In this document: positions 56,825 to 63,984 of the stretch, piece by piece | How the letters are laid out: every line of letters starts with the position of its first letter | How positions within the stretch are numbered: the first letter of the stretch is position 1 | NCBI RefSeq assembly: GCF_024753545.1 | Contig: NZ_JANTOO010000001.1 | Location: forward strand, 1-64,000 | DNA from: Lysinibacillus pinottii | GTDB lineage: Bacteria; Bacillota; Bacilli; Bacillales_A; Planococcaceae | Direction of reading: 5' to 3' | DNA length: 64,000 nucleotides | Notes under the pieces: generated by a model | Database searches by the model: none | Seen by the model: the letters and a program-made list of their open reading frames with translations, nothing else | Told to the model about the DNA's origin: nothing | Translations under genes and position numbers: made by a program

Positions 56825-57121
56825 ATGGTGTTTAGAAAATATTTGAGTATGTTTTCATTGTTATTATTTTCTTTGTTCATTCTTTTTGCTTTTATTACCC
56901 CCATTGTAGTGAATGGAACCTCTGAAATTGGGGACATTGTGGTCATCTCCTTAATATTAGCGTCATTTCTAGCCGCTCTTTTTAGCCAAAAAGGGAAGTT
57001 GAAAATAGTGGCTTTAATTGTTTCCTTGATGCCAGTCCTTTTACTAGTAGGATACCTTTTACTTCCTAGTAGATTGATTAGTAACTTGTGTAAATCAGGC
57101 TGCCCTTTTTTATTTAAATGA
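56825..57121 (+). CDS. small membrane protein, 98 aa
   Basis: A 98-aa protein with three hydrophobic segments (residues about 8-30, 38-52, 60-80) and a short C-terminal tail with two Cys (LCKSGCPFLFK). AAGGGGGTGAGG precedes ATG 56825. No family recognised. The neighbours are other short, perhaps non-essential genes. The tail could be a genuine end or the result of truncation. Confidence 0.6.
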   Translation: MVFRKYLSMFSLLLFSLFILFAFITPIVVNGTSEIGDIVVISLILASFLAALFSQKGKLKIVALIVSLMPVLLLVGYLLLPSRLISNLCKSGCPFLFK

Positions 57122-57268
57122 AAGAACTAGGGATAAAGTTGTCTATATTTTTTTGAGTATGACTCTCTTTTGAAAGGAAATGGCTAGTATAAAAACGAGT
57201 TATTAATCATATATAAGAAAAGTAGGCAATAGTATGTACATTTTTTAAAATCATAAGGGGGGATGAAT

Positions 57269-57400
57269 ATGGCTCAACAACTAACCATGTTTGAACTTTT
57301 GATAACTCCTATGAAAAAAAATCCAGATGATCGTATGAAAAGTGTTGAAAAGCAAAACGTAGTGGCTCCACGTAAGGTGGGGTATATTGTGCACAGATAA
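57269..57400 (+). CDS. small hypothetical peptide, 43 aa
   Basis: ATG 57269 lies six bases after AAGGGGGG (57255-57262); ATG 57263 is in frame too. The product is soluble and basic (MAQQLTMFELLITPMKKNPD..., ending VGYIVHR). I recognise no family; the strong ribosome site supports translation. No terminator follows. Confidence 0.45.
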   Translation: MAQQLTMFELLITPMKKNPDDRMKSVEKQNVVAPRKVGYIVHR

Positions 57401-57482
57401 GTTCCTAGGTTGTACGAAGTGGCGCTAAATGATTGTGATGGTGGAAAACTGAATTTGCATTTTTAATTATTTTGTATTAGAT

Positions 57483-57488
57483 TATAAT
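57483..57488 (+). promoter_or_regulatory. possible -10 of the MFS leader transcript
   Basis: TATAAT at 57483-57488 with only a weak T-rich -35 region. A start near 57495 would give a 5' leader of about 370 nt before the MFS gene at 57868. Confidence 0.4.
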
Positions 57489-57519
57489 GTATTGATATTT
57501 CGAAAGGAGGCAAAAAGTG

Positions 57520-57672
57520 ATGGATACTATTTTTAGAATGGCTGCAATGGAAGTAAAGACATTTTTACAATTAGCTGATGTCAATTCAACGGGACCAGTC
57601 TGTCTTTTTTTAGCGAAACTTCATATAGAATTCAGCAACCGGAAGCTTTTTGCCCTTGTATTTAATAGATAA
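57520..57672 (+). CDS. leader ORF upstream of MFS gene, 50 aa
   Basis: ATG 57520 lies nine bases after AAAGGAGG (57503-57510) and opens a 50-codon frame (MDTIFRMAAMEVKTFLQ..., ending FALVFNR) that stops at TAA 57670-57672, 30 bases before a terminator hairpin. Its last codons include AACCGG (57637-57642), able to pair with CCGGTT in the terminator. The setting is that of a leader ORF whose translation could control termination. The peptide itself is not recognised. Confidence 0.5.
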   Translation: MDTIFRMAAMEVKTFLQLADVNSTGPVCLFLAKLHIEFSNRKLFALVFNR

Positions 57673-57702
57673 AGTTTTTTTAAAATACTCTATGCATTTC
57701 CT

Positions 57703-57728
57703 GACGCCGGTTTTCTGGCGTCTTTTTG
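57703..57728 (+). terminator. terminator/attenuator in MFS leader
   Basis: GACGCC (57703-57708) pairs with GGCGTC (57717-57722), followed by T5. It lies between the 50-aa leader ORF and the second leader peptide of the MFS gene, and CCGGTT (57707-57712) can instead pair with AACCGG at 57637-57642. Confidence 0.7.
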
Positions 57729-57778
57729 CGTTTTTTAAAAAAATAATTGACCAAAAAATTTTTGAAAGGGTGAGACTA

Positions 57779-57838
57779 TTGCTGAAAAAGTTAAGGCAAT
57801 TTAGGAATGTTTCAGTGTGCCAAGCGCTTCTAATTTAA
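57779..57838 (+). CDS. putative 19-aa leader peptide of MFS gene
   Basis: TTG 57779 with AAGGGTGA seven bases upstream opens a 19-codon frame (MLKKLRQFRNVSVCQALLI) ending at TAA 57836-57838. Its last four codons form the 5' arm of the hairpin next to the MFS ribosome site, the same plan as leader peptides of inducible resistance genes. Its N-terminal KLR and RQFR contain Arg/Lys-X-Arg/Lys patterns like those in some drug-dependent stalling peptides. A longer frame from 57650 includes it but crosses the terminator. Confidence 0.5.
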   Translation: MLKKLRQFRNVSVCQALLI

Positions 57839-57859
57839 AAGATTAATTAGAAGCGAGGA
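57825..57859 (+). promoter_or_regulatory. hairpin at MFS ribosome site
   Basis: Perfect 11-bp arms CGCTTCTAATT (57825-57835) and AATTAGAAGCG (57845-57855), 9-nt loop, directly touching the ribosome site GAGGA (57855-57859). It should hinder ribosome entry unless opened by a ribosome on the 19-aa leader. Confidence 0.65.
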
Positions 57860-57867
57860 ATTTTAAA

Positions 57868-59046
57868 ATGAAAAAACAAACTATTTTTACTTCAGCATTT
57901 CTTTTATTATTTATGAGTAACTTTTTAACTTTTATAGGATTTGAAATGTTACTACCTATTCTACCTGCCTATTTGATGAGCTTACATGCTTCTCCCTTTC
58001 AGGTAGGGTTAGTGACTACAGTATTTACAATAGGCGCTATTATCATTCGACCTTTTGTAGGCTATTATTTAGTCGATAACAATAGAAAAGGTTTAGCTAT
58101 GGGGGCAGGCATAACGCTAATGATTATTACAATCATTTATCCCTTTATGAACACGATTTGGCTCATTCTACTGTTACGGTTTTTCCATGGAGCCACATGG
58201 GGAGTGTCGACTACTGCAAATAGTACAATGGCGGTGGATTTAATTCCTAAAACTAGATTAGGTGAAGGGATAGGCTATTTTTCTATTTCGACAACCGTAG
58301 GAGCTATTATTGCCCCTAGCTTAGGCATTCTAATCTATCATTCTTTTTCTTTCAGTATATTAATCTATTCTTCTTGCATGCTTTGCCTTTTGGCAGTGAT
58401 AGCACTTCAATTTGTTTATTCGGCTGAACCGGTTAAGCATGAGAAACAGCCATTTCAATTTATGGAAGCAATTTTTGAGAAAGAAGTATGGTTTCAAGCA
58501 TTATTGACTGTTATGACGACGCTTGGCTTTGGTGCAATTATTACCTTCCTAGTGCTATACGGCGAACAAAGAGGATTAGATCATATTTTTTTATTTTTCC
58601 TTATCAATGCAATTGTTTCCACCTTACTACGTCCCTTTACAGGAAAATGGTTTGATAAAACGGGGCCATGGTCTATTATCATTGTGTCAGCAGTAGTAGG
58701 GTTTTTATCATTGATGGTGTTGTCTTACGCGACTAATAGTTGGTTGCTTATTATCGCAGCCATCCTGTTCGGAGCAGGCTATGGAACAGTTATGCCTTGT
58801 TTACAAACATGGACTGTTCAAAAAGTCAGTGAGGCAAAAAGTGGTGCGGCTAATGCAACATTTCTTTCTAGTTTTGATAGTGGAGTTGGCATTAGTGCCT
58901 TTCTATTAGGGCTTTTAGCTGAATGGATGAGTGTAGAGATGATTTTCCGTCTTGTTAGTCTAAGCTTTCTACTTGTTGCTCTGTTCGTTTATATAGATGC
59001 TAAGAGAACGAGAAAAAATAATCACATACAGACTACAAAATTTTAA
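57868..59046 (+). CDS. MFS efflux protein
   Basis: A 392-aa major facilitator with 12 membrane segments of the YwoG/YfkF-like drug-efflux branch. Typical stretches are GFEMLLPILPAYLMSLHASPFQVGL (quoted in part), LLRFFHGATWGVSTTANSTMAVDLIP (quoted in part) and GAGYGTVMPCLQTWTVQKV. ATG 57868 is eight bases after GAGGA. It lies behind a long leader with two ORFs, a terminator and an RBS hairpin, so inducible expression by a translation inhibitor is likely; the cargo is unknown. A metallo-hydrolase gene follows after 76 bases. Confidence 0.87.
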   Translation: MKKQTIFTSAFLLLFMSNFLTFIGFEMLLPILPAYLMSLHASPFQVGLVTTVFTIGAIIIRPFVGYYLVDNNRKGLAMGAGITLMIITIIYPFMNTIWLILLLRFFHGATWGVSTTANSTMAVDLIPKTRLGEGIGYFSISTTVGAIIAPSLGILIYHSFSFSILIYSSCMLCLLAVIALQFVYSAEPVKHEKQPFQFMEAIFEKEVWFQALLTVMTTLGFGAIITFLVLYGEQRGLDHIFLFFLINAIVSTLLRPFTGKWFDKTGPWSIIIVSAVVGFLSLMVLSYATNSWLLIIAAILFGAGYGTVMPCLQTWTVQKVSEAKSGAANATFLSSFDSGVGISAFLLGLLAEWMSVEMIFRLVSLSFLLVALFVYIDAKRTRKNNHIQTTKF

Positions 59047-59122
59047 AGTCCATGACGGGGTTGGCAGGAAATTTTAGTCTGAAAGCAGAAACTAAATAGA
59101 GGATCACATTATCTCTTCATGT

Positions 59123-59803
59123 TTGGCAAAGGGGGCGAATGCTATAGAAATATCGAAAGGCGTAAAGGTACTGGAACTGAATTATCAAGGATTCATGATT
59201 CATCCTACGCTTTTGTGGGATCAAGATATGGCTGTTTTAATAGACGCAGGTTTTCCTGGACAAATGGAAGAATTGCGAGAGGCTATGGCACAGGTTGGTG
59301 TTTCATTGAACCAGCTAAGGGCGGTCATTCTCACGCATCAGGATGTGGATCATATTGGTTGCCTGCCGGATTTAATAGATACATGTGCACAGGAAATACG
59401 AATATACGCGCATGCACTAGAGCAACCTTATATTCAAGGGAAACTACCCTTATTAAAAGATGCACATTTAGAGAATCCTCCTAAGGGGCGAGTGGATAAG
59501 ACTTTAAGTGATGGTGAGGAACTGCCGTTTTGTGGAGGTATTCAAATCATCCATACACCTGGGCATACGCCGGGACATATTAGCCTTTATTTGACACAAA
59601 GCAAAACGTTAATTGCCGGTGACTCGCTATACAGTGTTGATGGCAATATTGTGGGTATCCATGAGCCATCCGTATTAGATTTGGCGGAAGCTCAGGAGTC
59701 TTTAAAAAAATACCTAGACCTCGAAATTGAGACGGTTGTTTGCTATCACGGGGGCATAAGTAGAGGAGCGGTCCTTGATCAGCTTCATCAAGTGCTATCA
59801 TAA
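59123..59803 (+). CDS. MBL-fold metallo-hydrolase
   Basis: A 226-aa (or shorter) metallo-beta-lactamase-fold hydrolase. Metal ligands: LTHQDVDHIG (the HxDxDH variant common in this family), HTPGHTPGHISLY, AGDSLY and VCYHGG. It is of the glyoxalase-II/general hydrolase group, not a beta-lactamase by sequence. The start is odd: the strong site AAAGGGGG is eight bases before ATA (59144-59146), where relatives have Met-Glu-Ile-Ser; TTG 59123 upstream has no ribosome site. It may use the ATA codon, the TTG, or be poorly expressed. Confidence 0.8.
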   Translation: MAKGANAIEISKGVKVLELNYQGFMIHPTLLWDQDMAVLIDAGFPGQMEELREAMAQVGVSLNQLRAVILTHQDVDHIGCLPDLIDTCAQEIRIYAHALEQPYIQGKLPLLKDAHLENPPKGRVDKTLSDGEELPFCGGIQIIHTPGHTPGHISLYLTQSKTLIAGDSLYSVDGNIVGIHEPSVLDLAEAQESLKKYLDLEIETVVCYHGGISRGAVLDQLHQVLS

Positions 59804-59805
59804 AC

Positions 59806-59838
59806 AAGAGACCACTCCAATTATTGGGTGGTCTCTTA
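59806..59838. terminator. bidirectional terminator
   Basis: AAGAGACCAC (59806-59815) pairs with GTGGTCTCTT (59828-59837), 12-nt loop, between convergent genes. Confidence 0.85.
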
Positions 59839-59841
59839 TTG

Positions 59842-61008
59842 TTATTCGGTAAGAGTTTCTTCAAACGATTTTCGCCCAGGGCTTACTTTGTTGATATGAA
59901 TATCGATTTTACTGATGGATTCCTTGGTTAAAGGGATTTTGCCATCCTTCTGTATTTTTTTCCATACCTTCACATTGTCACGATAGAGATATTCTGACAA
60001 ACGAAAGACGTCTGTATCCAATTTTAAGCCTTCCTCAAAAGTAGCTATAATTTCCTTTTTGACTTCTTTCTCCACCTTTTTCCTGACCTGACTCGGTGTC
60101 ACTTTCCCTTTAAAGCCATTCAAAATAGTATTAAATTTTAAATACACTTCAAATTTCACTTGATTGTTTCGCACAATCGGTTTGACACTGACATCTAATT
60201 TTTTAATATCAACAGTTAAGTAGTCCCGCTCCTCGCTATTGTCTAATTTTATCGTAATTTCCCCTTGCTTCGTTGCATTATTCATCCATTCAATTCCTCG
60301 AGCTGTATTGCCTTTAATAAAGCCTTTGAAACCGTTCTTTGAAAGAATGCCGACACCGGCAAAAGCGGTTTCAGTTCGGGATTCCTTTGCCGTTTCCCAG
60401 TTTTGATTGATAGAAATGAATGGGACTTTCATTTCATGATTCGGCTCATTCAAGCCAATAACTAGCTGTCTCAAGTTAACAGGCTCAATAAACGATTCTT
60501 GTTTCGAACTATTTTTGGGATTACTCAATTTAGTAGCAGTGGGCGATTTTTCAAGAATAGGAGCTGCTAATAATACTTCCTCGATAGGGTCTTGTGTACA
60601 ATAGACCCAAATATGATATCTTGTTTCTCGAAAGCGTAAAAAAGTGTCGATAATGGGAATGGCATGTTCACTTTCCATTGCTTTTTCCGAGAAAAGGAGA
60701 AAGGTCATATGTCCCCAAAAAACTTCTTGGTCCATTGAACGATACAATTTATAAATGGCTTCTTCGATAGTTTTTCCTGTAGCCTTACCAACTTCAGTTG
60801 GTGCCGCTTGTGGGTTCGATTGTTCAGTTTTTGCTACGTTGGCGAAGTTCATAAGTTGGATGTACGCTATATATTCATTATCCTTATAATCAACACCAAC
60901 ACCTTGCACATAATACATCCGTTGGGGTTCTGTTACATCCCAACAGCCTGACATGAGTAGTGTGGTCGTAAGCATTAAAATAACAAGCAATATATTTTTT
61001 TGGCTCAT
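59842..61008 (-). CDS. Ger(x)C family spore germination lipoprotein
   Basis: A 388-aa exported lipoprotein of the GerC (GerAC/GerBC/GerKC) type. Signal peptide with lipobox LMSGCWDVTEP (Cys22), the family opening WDVTEPQRMYYVQGVGVDY (quoted in part), domain I with RFRETRYHIWVY, and the C-terminal domain with KVEKEVKKEIIATFEEG. The C subunit sits on the outside of the spore inner membrane as part of a nutrient receptor with GerA and GerB. No gerA or gerB partner is within the window. ATG 61008 has GTAGGGAGAC upstream. Confidence 0.92.
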   Translation of the reverse strand: MSQKNILLVILMLTTTLLMSGCWDVTEPQRMYYVQGVGVDYKDNEYIAYIQLMNFANVAKTEQSNPQAAPTEVGKATGKTIEEAIYKLYRSMDQEVFWGHMTFLLFSEKAMESEHAIPIIDTFLRFRETRYHIWVYCTQDPIEEVLLAAPILEKSPTATKLSNPKNSSKQESFIEPVNLRQLVIGLNEPNHEMKVPFISINQNWETAKESRTETAFAGVGILSKNGFKGFIKGNTARGIEWMNNATKQGEITIKLDNSEERDYLTVDIKKLDVSVKPIVRNNQVKFEVYLKFNTILNGFKGKVTPSQVRKKVEKEVKKEIIATFEEGLKLDTDVFRLSEYLYRDNVKVWKKIQKDGKIPLTKESISKIDIHINKVSPGRKSFEETLTE

Positions 61009-61109
61009 ATGTCTCCCTACTTTTTAAAGTTCCTATTATTTATTTTGTACAACAAATAGGTGTATTATAAGTAGAGATTATAAGTATGTAAGGAAAAAAC
61101 CAAATAAGA

Positions 61110-61143
61110 AAGTGCTGCTCGCAATGTTTACGCGACAGCACTT
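61110..61143 (-). terminator. hairpin after ykuS-like gene
   Basis: AAGTGCTG/CAGCACTT (61110-61117, 61136-61143) with inner TCGC/GCGA. On the minus strand it is followed by TTTCTTA, fitting the end of the 61149-61394 gene. Confidence 0.7.
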
Positions 61144-61148
61144 CATCA

Positions 61149-61394
61149 TTAATGGAAATATTTTTCGACACGCTGAACGACATCGTTAGCTGAAAGCCCA
61201 TTCGCATCAATGACAGGACCCTTTATAATTGGATCACTAATCCCCATGACGTCTCGGTCCTGACCAGTAATGATGCAGGCATCACATTTTTTAGCATCCT
61301 CTTCATTTCGAAGCTGGATGACTTCATAGCCTTTCGCTTTTAAAGCATCTTCAATATTGGATAAAGACTCTTCAACACCAATGATTCTAGACAT
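61149..61394 (-). CDS. ykuS: YkuS/UPF0180 family protein
   Basis: An 81-aa protein of the UPF0180 (YkuS) family. It runs RIIGVEESLSNIEDALKAKGYEV, DACIITGQDRDVMGI and ends VVQRVEKYFH, close to the family's full length. AGGAGGTGGAC precedes ATG 61394. It has a single domain of alternating strands and helices. The function is unknown; in B. subtilis it is a conserved small cytoplasmic protein. Confidence 0.9.
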   Translation of the reverse strand: MSRIIGVEESLSNIEDALKAKGYEVIQLRNEEDAKKCDACIITGQDRDVMGISDPIIKGPVIDANGLSANDVVQRVEKYFH

Positions 61395-61483
61395 AATTTG
61401 TCCACCTCCTATAAGTAATGTGCCATTACATGTAGCGCATTATTCATATTATTTTTTTGAACGTGGATCATGACTGTGAAAGT

Positions 61484-61538
61484 GACAAACTATGATGATG
61501 AGAAATCTTCTCTTCATCATGGTTGCTAATGGTTTGTC
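61484..61538. repeat. large nested inverted repeat
   Basis: GACAAAC (61484-61490) pairs with GTTTGTC (61532-61538), enclosing GATGATGAGAA-like and TTCTCTTCATC-like arms. It stands in the roughly 340-base gap between the YkuS gene and the 61736 gene, and has no T-run. A structured RNA or an operator are both possible. Confidence 0.4.
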
Positions 61539-61563
61539 TGTTAAAAATTCATTATCTTTCAGA

Positions 61564-61638
61564 TTATGCTTGGCTGGAAATGCAAATTCTGATTGAGCCT
61601 ACACAACTTTTTTTAAAAGTACAAACTAAAGGATACAT
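61564..61638 (-). CDS. possible 24-aa peptide
   Basis: ATG 61638 (minus) lies seven bases after GGAGG and opens a 24-codon frame with three Cys and basic residues (MYPLVCTFKKSCVGSIRICISSQA), stop at 61564. The strong ribosome site is notable; no family is recognised. Confidence 0.3.
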   Translation of the reverse strand: MYPLVCTFKKSCVGSIRICISSQA

Positions 61639-61735
61639 GGTACTTCCTCCTGTTACATGAAATATCTTTATCATCCCCCTATACTGAGGAATATAGTTAC
61701 TACATAGTGAACATACATACAAAGGTGGTGAACAG

Positions 61736-61927
61736 ATGGGCATTGCAGAAGTATTGACCATTGTTTTTGTCCTATTAAAGGTAACGGATATTATTACTTG
61801 GTCATGGTGGCTTGTTTTATTACCGACCATACTATCATTTAGTGTATATGTAATCATCATGGTGGTGAAGCTCATTATGGTATTGGTAGCTGTATTCGTG
61901 GTGAAAAAGCGAGATGCGACGAGATAA
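61736..61927 (+). CDS. transmembrane Fragile-X-F-like small protein
   Basis: A 63-aa hydrophobic protein with two membrane segments (residues about 5-25 and 27-55) and a basic end (VKKRDATR). It matches the small Lysinibacillus proteins annotated as transmembrane Fragile-X-F protein; that name is by resemblance only. AAAGGTGGTGAACAG precedes ATG 61736. It is monocistronic. The function is unknown. Confidence 0.75.
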   Translation: MGIAEVLTIVFVLLKVTDIITWSWWLVLLPTILSFSVYVIIMVVKLIMVLVAVFVVKKRDATR

Positions 61928-61933
61928 AAAAAG

Positions 61934-61978
61934 GGTGGTAAGCATAGTCGAATAAAAGGATGACTACCCTTACCACCT
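61934..61978. terminator. bidirectional terminator
   Basis: GGTGGTAAG (61934-61942) pairs with CTTACCACC (61969-61977); on the minus strand it runs into T7. It ends the LOG gene and probably the 61736 gene as well. Confidence 0.8.
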
Positions 61979-61980
61979 GA

Positions 61981-62556
61981 TTATTTGCTTAGCTCGTAGG
62001 TTTTTATAGCGGGAGGAACAAAATTTTGACATTGATCTAAAAGCGCTGTAGCTTCTGCCTCAACAATTAAGGCTTCCCGATATTGGGCCTTTAAAAATTG
62101 TTCCTGTTGCATATGATCAAAAAATGAGATTAATAAATCGAAATACTGTTCAATATTGAAAATGGCGCAAGGTTTTTGAATGAGGCCGATTTGATTCCAA
62201 GTAAACACTTCAAAAAATTCCTCTAGTGTACCAGGACCACCAGGCAGGGCGATAAAGCCATCTGCTAGTTCCATCATTTTACTTTTGCGTTCATGCATGG
62301 TGTTGACAACAATCAGCTCTGTTAACTGCTGATGAGCAATTTCACGCTCCTCTAACAAGGTAGGAATCACACCAATAACCTTTCCACCTTCCTGTAGCAC
62401 GGTATTGGCCACTGTTGCCATAATGCCGACGCTTGCCCCACCATAAATAAGGGTAATTTGACGTTTGGCTAACTCTTTCCCTAGCTGAATTGCACCTTCA
62501 CGATAGGCGTCTAAAGCGCCGATACTAGATCCGCAAAATACTGCGATACTTTTCAT
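61981..62556 (-). CDS. LOG family protein (TIGR00730)
   Basis: A 191-aa Rossmann-fold protein of the LOG (lysine decarboxylase-like, TIGR00730) family. It carries VFCGSSIGALDAYREGA, the signature ALPGGPGTLEEFFEVFTW (PGGxGTxxE) and LNIEQYFDLLISFF. Enzymes of this family release nucleobase from cytokinin-type or AMP riboside 5'-phosphates. ATG 62556 has AGGAGGAG upstream; the longer frame to 62571 is not supported. It is a single gene, and the physiological substrate in bacilli is unknown. Confidence 0.92.
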   Translation of the reverse strand: MKSIAVFCGSSIGALDAYREGAIQLGKELAKRQITLIYGGASVGIMATVANTVLQEGGKVIGVIPTLLEEREIAHQQLTELIVVNTMHERKSKMMELADGFIALPGGPGTLEEFFEVFTWNQIGLIQKPCAIFNIEQYFDLLISFFDHMQQEQFLKAQYREALIVEAEATALLDQCQNFVPPAIKTYELSK

Positions 62557-62636
62557 TGTTGACTCCTCCATATCTGATGAGATTCTTTTATAGTATAATT
62601 TAATTTGAATAGGAAAGAAATGGAGGGGGAACGAAA

Positions 62637-62954
62637 ATGGAGTTAAATGAGTTTCAACATTGGGTAAAGGACTACTATGAAAGCCGCGGGTGGTCAGAGC
62701 TTAACATATTTACACGAATTGGCTTTTTAGCTGAAGAAACTGGTGAGGTAGCTAGAGCAATACGAGCATTAGAAATTGGCCGAGATCGACCAGATGAAAT
62801 TACACCAACCTATGAGGAAAATAAGCAAGAGCTCATTGAGGAGCTAGGCGATGTAATAGGGAATATTATTGTCATTGCCAATCAATATGATATACCACTT
62901 GAGGAAATTTTTGTCGCGCATCAGGATAAACTATTGAAACGTTATCAGGATTAG
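62637..62954 (+). CDS. MazG-like nucleotide pyrophosphohydrolase
   Basis: A 105-aa single-domain MazG-type enzyme (dUTPase-like/MazG superfamily). The catalytic EExxE-12-28-ExxD pattern is visible: LAEETGEVARAIRALE then ELIEELGDVIGNIIVI. It should split NTPs or dNTPs to NMP and pyrophosphate, perhaps as a house-cleaning enzyme. AATGGAGGGGG precedes ATG 62637. It is followed by a decayed acetyltransferase gene. It corresponds to the small MazG proteins of Bacillus rather than the two-domain form. Confidence 0.9.
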   Translation: MELNEFQHWVKDYYESRGWSELNIFTRIGFLAEETGEVARAIRALEIGRDRPDEITPTYEENKQELIEELGDVIGNIIVIANQYDIPLEEIFVAHQDKLLKRYQD

Positions 62955-62993
62955 GAGAAACTTCATATCGATACGCATATTTCTATTTTATAA

Positions 62994-63428
62994 GAACCGT
63001 ACGATGATTTTACGAATTTTTCACATGATAAAATTCGTAGCTTTAATAATGAGCATTCTCCATATCATCGGGAAAGTAGACAGAAGGGAGCGGTTCGTCC
63101 TCTCCATTTGATCGTAACGGATCAACAACAGCAATGGGTCGGTGGTTTGACCGCTGAAGTTTATTGGGGATGGCTGGAAATACATAAATGTTGGTTTCAA
63201 GAAGCGTATCGGGGAAAAGGCTTGGGCAGTAAGCTGCTAGCACAGGTAGAAATAGCCGCACAGGAAATGGGTGCTAAGAAGGCTTTGCTTACAACCTATT
63301 CGTTCCAAGCTCGTACGTTTTATGAGGAAAGAGGCTATCAAGTAGTGGGGGAAATAAAAGATTATCCGCCTGGCAGTAGCTACTATACAATGGTCAAAAC
63401 ATTTAATGCTAAAGAAGGCTGTCTCTAA
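62994..63428 (+). pseudogene. GNAT acetyltransferase without a usable start
   Basis: The frame is open from 62994 to 63428 and encodes a coherent GNAT-like protein: EPYDDFTNFSHDKIRSFNNEH, PLHLIVTDQQQQWVGGL, acetyl-CoA loop YRGKGLGSKLLAQVE, and the end FYEERGYQVVGEIKDYP. However, a TAA (62991-62993) closes it upstream, and the only start is TTG 63108, which lacks a ribosome site and would remove the first 38 residues. The N-terminal extent is typical for the family, so the start and first codons seem lost. It probably no longer makes a working enzyme. Confidence 0.65.
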
Positions 63429-63445
63429 AAATAGGCAGCCTTTTC
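63415..63445. terminator. intrinsic terminator
   Basis: AAGGCTG (63415-63421) pairs with CAGCCTT (63436-63442), T-rich tail; between the decayed GNAT gene and the convergent Nudix gene. Confidence 0.65.
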
Positions 63446-63897
63446 TAATTGATGTCACCTAAATAAATAGTGGTTTGTAGCCCTTGCTCATATCGCTGAA
63501 GCTGTGGAATTAATAATTTGGGATATAGTGGGAACTCGTGGAGCCTTGCCACTGAGACCCATTCTGTCCCAATTTGGTGACTATCTGGATTAGTGGGTTG
63601 GGGCAATTGCTCATGGAGCTGACATAGAAAATAATATTCTACTTGATGAACATCCGCGTCAAAGGCAGCATGCTCATGATTTTTCCCTATATATTCGCGG
63701 ATAAAAAGAAGCTCTCCAATATGCACAGATGCGCCTATTTCTTCAAGGCATTCTCGTTGGAGAGTCGCATGAAATGTTTCACCATGCTCTTGTCCACCTC
63801 CAGGACAAAGATAAAAATGTTCCTCCGAAATTTTATTTTTGATCAGCAAGATTTCACCATCAACGAGGATGATGGCTTTGACAGAATTTCTTATCAT
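63445..63897 (-). CDS. Nudix hydrolase
   Basis: A 150-aa Nudix enzyme. The Nudix box is GGGQEHGETFHATLQRECLEEIG (quoted in part; GX5EX7REUXEEXGU satisfied, with Cys at the U position). The N-terminus SVKAIILVDGEILLIKNK is standard. It hydrolyses a nucleoside diphosphate linked to another group, the exact substrate unknown. AGGGAGGTTCC precedes ATG 63897. It is a single gene with a shared terminator. Confidence 0.9.
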   Translation of the reverse strand: MIRNSVKAIILVDGEILLIKNKISEEHFYLCPGGGQEHGETFHATLQRECLEEIGASVHIGELLFIREYIGKNHEHAAFDADVHQVEYYFLCQLHEQLPQPTNPDSHQIGTEWVSVARLHEFPLYPKLLIPQLQRYEQGLQTTIYLGDIN

Positions 63898-63984
63898 AGG
63901 AACCTCCCTAGCTTGGTTAATTTTTTATGTCTATGACTAAAACGTTCCATGAATGTCTACCTTAATAAAAAGGGGAGATGAAGC

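Noticed and set aside
59119..59484. 121-codon plus-strand frame starting ATG at 59119
   Set aside because: It is the shadow frame of the metallo-hydrolase gene; it is rich in Cys, Arg and Gly with no family motif.
61564..61875. 103-codon minus-strand frame
   Set aside because: It overlaps the well-supported 61736 gene on the other strand; only its last 24 codons, with their own ribosome site, were kept as a possible peptide.
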